Part shown: positions 60,761 to 64,000 of the stretch, piece by piece
Layout: each line of letters starts with the position of its first letter
Position numbering within the stretch: position 1 is the first letter of the stretch
Assembly (NCBI RefSeq): GCF_005576615.1
Contig: NZ_CP040330.1
Location: forward strand, 2,480,001-2,544,000
Length of the DNA: 64,000 nt
Direction of reading: 5' to 3'
From: Natrinema versiforme
Lineage (GTDB): Archaea > Halobacteriota > Halobacteria > Halobacteriales > Natrialbaceae
Program-made: the position numbers and the translations under genes
The notes under the pieces: generated by a model
Databases searched by the model: none
What the model was told of the DNA's origin: nothing
What the model saw: the letters and a program-made list of their open reading frames with translations, nothing else

Positions 60761-61374
60761 TGTCGACTCTCCCCGCTACCGTCGGCTGCAACTGTCTTCC
60801 CGCCGTCTCCGTCCTCGTCGTCCGGCGTTGCACTCCCGACCAGCATGTACACCGGGTTGTCCGAGTTGAAACTCGTCGCCCCGGCGAGTTCGTAGCCGTG
60901 GCTCACCTGGAACTGGATGACCTCCTCGAGCAGGTCCCGCTCGCGGAAGGCCTCGGTCGCTTCGCCCGCGACCTCGAGCCGCGAGACGTTCATGACGACG
61001 CGGTCGATCTCGGTCTCGACGGCGTGGTCGAGGACCGCCTCGAAGTTCCGGCTCCCGCCCAGAAAGAGCGCATCGGCGTCGTCGGGCAGCCCCTCGGGCG
61101 CTTCCGCGTTGCGGAGTTCGACGTCCGCTCGCACGGCGTCCTCGTTCGCGGCGAGGTTCTTCTCGGTCGTCTCGAGTCGTTCGGGTTTCCGCTCGAGAGC
61201 GGTCACCCGCCCGGCTCGCTGTGCGGCTTCGATGGTGACGGCCCCCGTACAGGAGCCGACCTCCGCGAAGTGGTCGTCCGGCTCGAGCGCGAGCTTCGAG
61301 CGGACGACGGCGCGGACCTCCGACTTCGTGGGTCCGGCCTTCGCGTCGTGTGGAAGCGCGATGGGTGGCATCAT
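60757..61374 (-). CDS. cbiT: Cobalt-precorrin-6B C15-methyltransferase (decarboxylating) CbiT
   Basis: A 205-residue Rossmann methyltransferase with GPTKSEVRAVVRSKLALEPD, the SAM loop FAEVGSCTGAVTIEAAQRAG, ALERKPERLETTEKNL, DALFLGGSRNFEAVL and VVMNVSRLEVAGEATEAFRE. This is the CbiT half of CobL. It is the first gene of the cobalamin operon. An AT-rich palindrome overlaps the expected TATA position 25-38 nt upstream. Confidence 0.92.
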   Translation of the reverse strand: MMPPIALPHDAKAGPTKSEVRAVVRSKLALEPDDHFAEVGSCTGAVTIEAAQRAGRVTALERKPERLETTEKNLAANEDAVRADVELRNAEAPEGLPDDADALFLGGSRNFEAVLDHAVETEIDRVVMNVSRLEVAGEATEAFRERDLLEEVIQFQVSHGYELAGATSFNSDNPVYMLVGSATPDDEDGDGGKTVAADGSGESRQ

Positions 61375-61398
61375 CCGTTGGAACAGAGCCCGTCCCTA

Positions 61399-61412
61399 AA
61401 ACAATTTTGTTT
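61399..61412 (-). promoter_or_regulatory. Palindrome over the core promoter of the cobalamin operon
   Basis: AAACAATTTTGTTT is a 6-2-6 perfect palindrome centred about 31 nt before the cbiT ATG, exactly where the TATA element of a leaderless transcript would lie. It may be both the TATA box and an operator. No cobalamin riboswitch-like leader exists, since there is no room for one. Confidence 0.45.
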
Positions 61413-61531
61413 GGGGTAGAACAACTACGATTGCTCAGGTGGAGTTGGAGTAGGACAACGGGAGTTGTCGAACACAGCCGGACCGTTCGCTCAGACTGAA
61501 AATGCCGCCGAGAAGCCGCCGCAGCGGACGG

Positions 61532-62314
61532 TCACCACTCCATTCCGCCGTTGATTCCGAGGACCTGCCCGGTCATGTATTCGGCCTGATCGCCGGCAAG
61601 GAATCGGACCATGCCGACGATGTCCTCGGGGTCGGCGAACCGATCGAGGGGAATGTCCGCACGGATCTTCTCCTGAACTCGTTCGGGCACCTTCTCGAGC
61701 ATGTCCGTCTCGGTAAAGCCCGGCGCGACGCAGTTAGCCGTCGAGCCGTGGCTGGCGAGTTCGAGCGCCAGCGTCCGGGTGAACGCGAAGAGCCCGCCCT
61801 TCGAGGTCGCGTAGTTGGCCTGCCCGTAGTTGCCCTGCTGGCCGACCACGCTCGAGATATTGATCAGCCGGCCGTGCTCGGACGTTTTGATGTCCTCGTA
61901 GAACGCCTTCGTGCAGTTGAACGTTCCATTGAGGTTGACGTCGATGACCGTCTGCCAGTCCTCGTAGGTCATGTCCTCGAACGTCCGGTCGACGGTGATC
62001 CCCGCGTTGTTGACCAGCACGTCGATTTCGCCGAGTTCCTCGCGGACCGCCGCGGCCATCCGCTCGACGGCCGCCGGGTCCGACACGTCGGCCTGGACGG
62101 GAACCGCCGTCTCGCCGTTTTCCTCGATCGTCTCGGTGACCTCGCGTGCCTGTGCCTCCGAGGAGCGGTAGTTGACCGCCACGTCGGCACCGCAGCGAGC
62201 GAGTTCGAACGCGATCTCGCGACCGATCCCGCGAGACGATCCCGTTACGAGACAGGTTCGGTCGGTCAGCGGGCGACGCGACAGGGGCTCGAGGCGCTGG
62301 ACGGTTTCGGCCAT
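61532..62314 (-). CDS. 3-oxoacyl-(CoA/ACP) reductase, FabG/PhaB type
   Basis: A 260-residue short-chain dehydrogenase. It has the cofactor loop CLVTGSSRGIGREIAFELA, NNAGITVDRTFEDMTYEDW and NISSVVGQQGNYGQANYATS with the catalytic Ser, Tyr and Lys (YATSK). The end is GQVLGINGGMEW. The end and the NYGQANY segment resemble PhaB-type acetoacetyl-CoA reductases of haloarchaeal PHA synthesis; FabG-like fatty acid use is the alternative. An AT-rich box lies about 31 nt upstream of the ATG. Confidence 0.9.
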   Translation of the reverse strand: MAETVQRLEPLSRRPLTDRTCLVTGSSRGIGREIAFELARCGADVAVNYRSSEAQAREVTETIEENGETAVPVQADVSDPAAVERMAAAVREELGEIDVLVNNAGITVDRTFEDMTYEDWQTVIDVNLNGTFNCTKAFYEDIKTSEHGRLINISSVVGQQGNYGQANYATSKGGLFAFTRTLALELASHGSTANCVAPGFTETDMLEKVPERVQEKIRADIPLDRFADPEDIVGMVRFLAGDQAEYMTGQVLGINGGMEW

Positions 62315-62340
62315 ACGATTGCTACCATCGATAGTGTCTG

Positions 62341-62352
62341 TTAATTAATTAT
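62341..62352 (-). promoter_or_regulatory. TATA box of the ketoacyl reductase gene
   Basis: The minus-strand run GATAATTAATTAA is centred about 31 nt before the ATG at 62314, the spacing for a leaderless transcript. Confidence 0.5.
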
Positions 62353-62434
62353 CCACCAGTCGCATCGGGTGAATTTCTTTCGTGAGTACAATACGACCAG
62401 TGAGTCCGGTCTCCCGCGAGTGGCGACAAGGCGG

Positions 62435-63829
62435 CTACGGCTTCCGCCTAGCCGTCGGCGTCTGCTCCGTCTCATCGGCTCCGACCGGCCGATCGACGGC
62501 GGGGCCCGCACGTCGATCGTCAGCCGAGCGAGCGGCCGCTGTCGACGATCCGGTGTTCGCTTCGGTAAGTTTCACGACGGTCGTGCCGGCCGCGAGGTCG
62601 CCCAGCCGCTGGCCGTAGTCGGTTACCGCGGCGATGACACCGCCGAGGAAATAGCCGGCCGGGAGGAAATCGAGCGGGCGTACCGTCGTTCGAACGACCG
62701 CATCGCGGACCGTACACGGGGAGCCGTCGATCCGAACGACCGTCAGATCGAGGATCGATTTCCCGACGGTCTGCCCGTATATCGCTTCGCCGATCACGTA
62801 GTACGCCGGCGGCGACAGCAGCCACCAGCAGAGTGTGAAAGCGCTGAAAACCGCATCGCCACCGATCGAATGCGCCGAGTCGATACCGACGATGACTACC
62901 GGACCAGCGAGCGCGATCAGGGCGAGTACCAGCAAGTCGATCACCGTCGCCACGACTCGTCTGCCGAGGACGTTGCCCGCGGCTTCCATGTCGGGTCGAA
63001 CGTCGTGATCGTCCGACGCGAGGACCGCTTCGGGGTCGACCATCTCGCCCGATGCTCGCCACCGCGGTTTGAAGATGTCGACCGTCGTCAGACCGTGGTC
63101 GGCCGCCCGTTCGACCAGCCCCGGGAGGTGTGCATACCCGGTCGTGAGACAGATCCGCTCGTAGTCGTGGGTCGCCGCGAGCGTGGCGATGTCCTCGAGC
63201 ATCGCCTCGTTGCGCGCCTCGAGTGTGTACCTGATGAGACCGATTCCGCCGACGAGATACGACAGGGCGACGAAACTCGACCCGATATCGGTCCGGAAGA
63301 GATCGACAGCGACCAGCCCGCAGCCGACCGCGGTCAGCACCACTGCTGCAACGACCATCGGACGCCGGACGCCGTACCGGGATCGGACCGTCACGATAGC
63401 GAGCAGTCCGACAGCGAGTCCCGCCGCAACGAACGTCTCGGCCGGGTACGCGATCGCGAGCGCAAGAAACGCGACCCAGTTGGCGACGAGCCATCCGGGA
63501 CTCCGGTCCTCGAGGATCGCAAGCGGGTGGCGATCGACCTCGTGGACCGGCCGCTCCCCCGCCACCGCCTGGGCGGCGAGGGACTCGGTAGAGCGCAGAT
63601 CCCGATTGAACAGTGCGTACAGCGGCATCTGGAAGAGGAACACCAACTGGAGCCCGACAAAAAGGAACGGATACCGGAGGACGAGAGCGACCGCGGAACG
63701 AGCGGTCTCCCCGAGCCGCGGGTGTTCGACCGCGATCGCGTCCGCCCCACGCGAGAACTCCCGGAGGTCGTCTTCGACGACGCCCCGAGTGTTGGGGTGG
63801 ATCGACCCGAAGATCCTGAGCTTCGCCAT
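62435..63829 (-). CDS. TraB-like/RDD fusion membrane protein
   Basis: A 464-residue membrane protein with two recognisable parts. The first about 235 residues look like a split TraB/PrgY-type domain: RIFGSIHPNTRGVVEDDLRE and GADAIAVEHPR at the start, then several membrane helices, then NEAMLEDIATLAATHDYERI and TGYAHLPGLVERAADHGL. The C-terminal half is an RDD domain (NVLGRRVVATVIDLLVLALI, GQTVGKSILDLTVVRIDG, YGQRLGDLAAGTTVV). I know of no described role for this pairing; peptide processing or small-molecule transport are guesses. A TATA-like box is about 31 nt upstream. Confidence 0.78.
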   Translation of the reverse strand: MAKLRIFGSIHPNTRGVVEDDLREFSRGADAIAVEHPRLGETARSAVALVLRYPFLFVGLQLVFLFQMPLYALFNRDLRSTESLAAQAVAGERPVHEVDRHPLAILEDRSPGWLVANWVAFLALAIAYPAETFVAAGLAVGLLAIVTVRSRYGVRRPMVVAAVVLTAVGCGLVAVDLFRTDIGSSFVALSYLVGGIGLIRYTLEARNEAMLEDIATLAATHDYERICLTTGYAHLPGLVERAADHGLTTVDIFKPRWRASGEMVDPEAVLASDDHDVRPDMEAAGNVLGRRVVATVIDLLVLALIALAGPVVIVGIDSAHSIGGDAVFSAFTLCWWLLSPPAYYVIGEAIYGQTVGKSILDLTVVRIDGSPCTVRDAVVRTTVRPLDFLPAGYFLGGVIAAVTDYGQRLGDLAAGTTVVKLTEANTGSSTAAARSADDRRAGPAVDRPVGADETEQTPTARRKP

Positions 63830-63856
63830 CTATAGTCAAATTTCCAATCGTAGTCG

Positions 63857-63864
63857 CATAAATA
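63857..63864 (-). promoter_or_regulatory. TATA box of the TraB-RDD gene
   Basis: The minus-strand run TATTTATG is centred about 31 nt before ATG 63829. The remaining sequence to the window end (63865-64000) shows nothing I can support. Confidence 0.5.
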
Positions 63865-64000
63865 CAGCTATCTATGGCTCACCGAGAGTGGCCACGTTTG
63901 ATCGCCGCGAAGCAGAGATGCCGTCAACGCAGCCGGTCGGCGTGATCGGTGGGATTCACCGACCGACGAACGCTATCGCCGAGGACGAACCGAGATGCGT

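Noticed and set aside
61375-61531. Cobalamin riboswitch before the cbi operon
   Set aside because: The promoter lies directly before cbiT with no room for a leader, and no B12-box-like sequence is seen.

Overview
The window looks like a chromosomal segment of a haloarchaeon, most likely of the Natrinema/Haloterrigena/Natronorubrum kind. It is GC-rich with a strongly acidic proteome. It carries an archaeal TFE, Tat-type lipoprotein signals, bat-type HTH-10 regulation, an archaeal-type che cluster and the anaerobic cobalamin route. Many genes have a T/A-rich box about 27-31 nt before the start codon, suggesting leaderless mRNAs. I see no rRNA, tRNA, CRISPR array, transposase or prophage. The genus is a guess from general character, not a measurement.

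Layout. (1) 1-3866, minus: a branched-chain amino acid type ABC transporter (livK-livH-livM-livG, the last cut by the window edge). (2) 4247-13243, plus: a type IV pilus operon made of a FlaI/PilB-like ATPase with a very long acidic tail, a double-T2SSF membrane protein and five small proteins with type III signal-like N-termini. (3) 13264-24843: a degenerate HsdR_N-like protein, then a chemotaxis operon read leftward (cheW; cheY-cheB-cheA-cheC-cheC-cheD-cheR) and a divergent second cheW. (4) 24898-32655: tfe with DUF2110 and DUF5803 partners, an MBL hydrolase, an acyl-CoA synthetase, a membrane/winged-helix protein, Trm56, a cupin, and a 515-bp gap packed with hairpins. (5) 32801-43279, minus: an acetate locus with a two-subunit sodium/acetate symporter, two paralogous acetyl-CoA synthetases around a recombinase-PAS-GAF-HTH10 regulator, and three universal stress proteins. 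(6) 43413-47365: an HD protein and a tungstate transporter (tupA-tupB-tupC) with a ModE/TOBE regulator. (7) 48150-51914, minus: a four-gene operon of very acidic proteins carrying glycine zippers and repeated amphipathic helices; this is my best candidate for an undescribed system. (8) 52032-61374, minus: a cobalamin cluster (cbiT-cbiL-cbiF, a 222-bp gap holding an inverted-repeat element, then cbiG-cbiH-cbiH-ferredoxin-LAGLIDADG-like protein-cbiX-DUF3209-PQQ propeller). (9) 61532-63829: a FabG/PhaB-type reductase and a TraB-RDD membrane protein.

How they fit together. Most operons use ATGA or near-overlapping junctions, so translational coupling is the rule. The window joins surface behaviour (pili and chemotaxis), carbon entry (acetate uptake and activation, acyl-CoA synthetase, 3-ketoacyl reductase) and metal-cofactor supply (tungstate and cobalamin). 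Long Asp/Glu/Ser/Ala-rich disordered segments recur in the pilus ATPase, CheA, CheW, the HsdR_N-like protein and the four-gene acidic operon.
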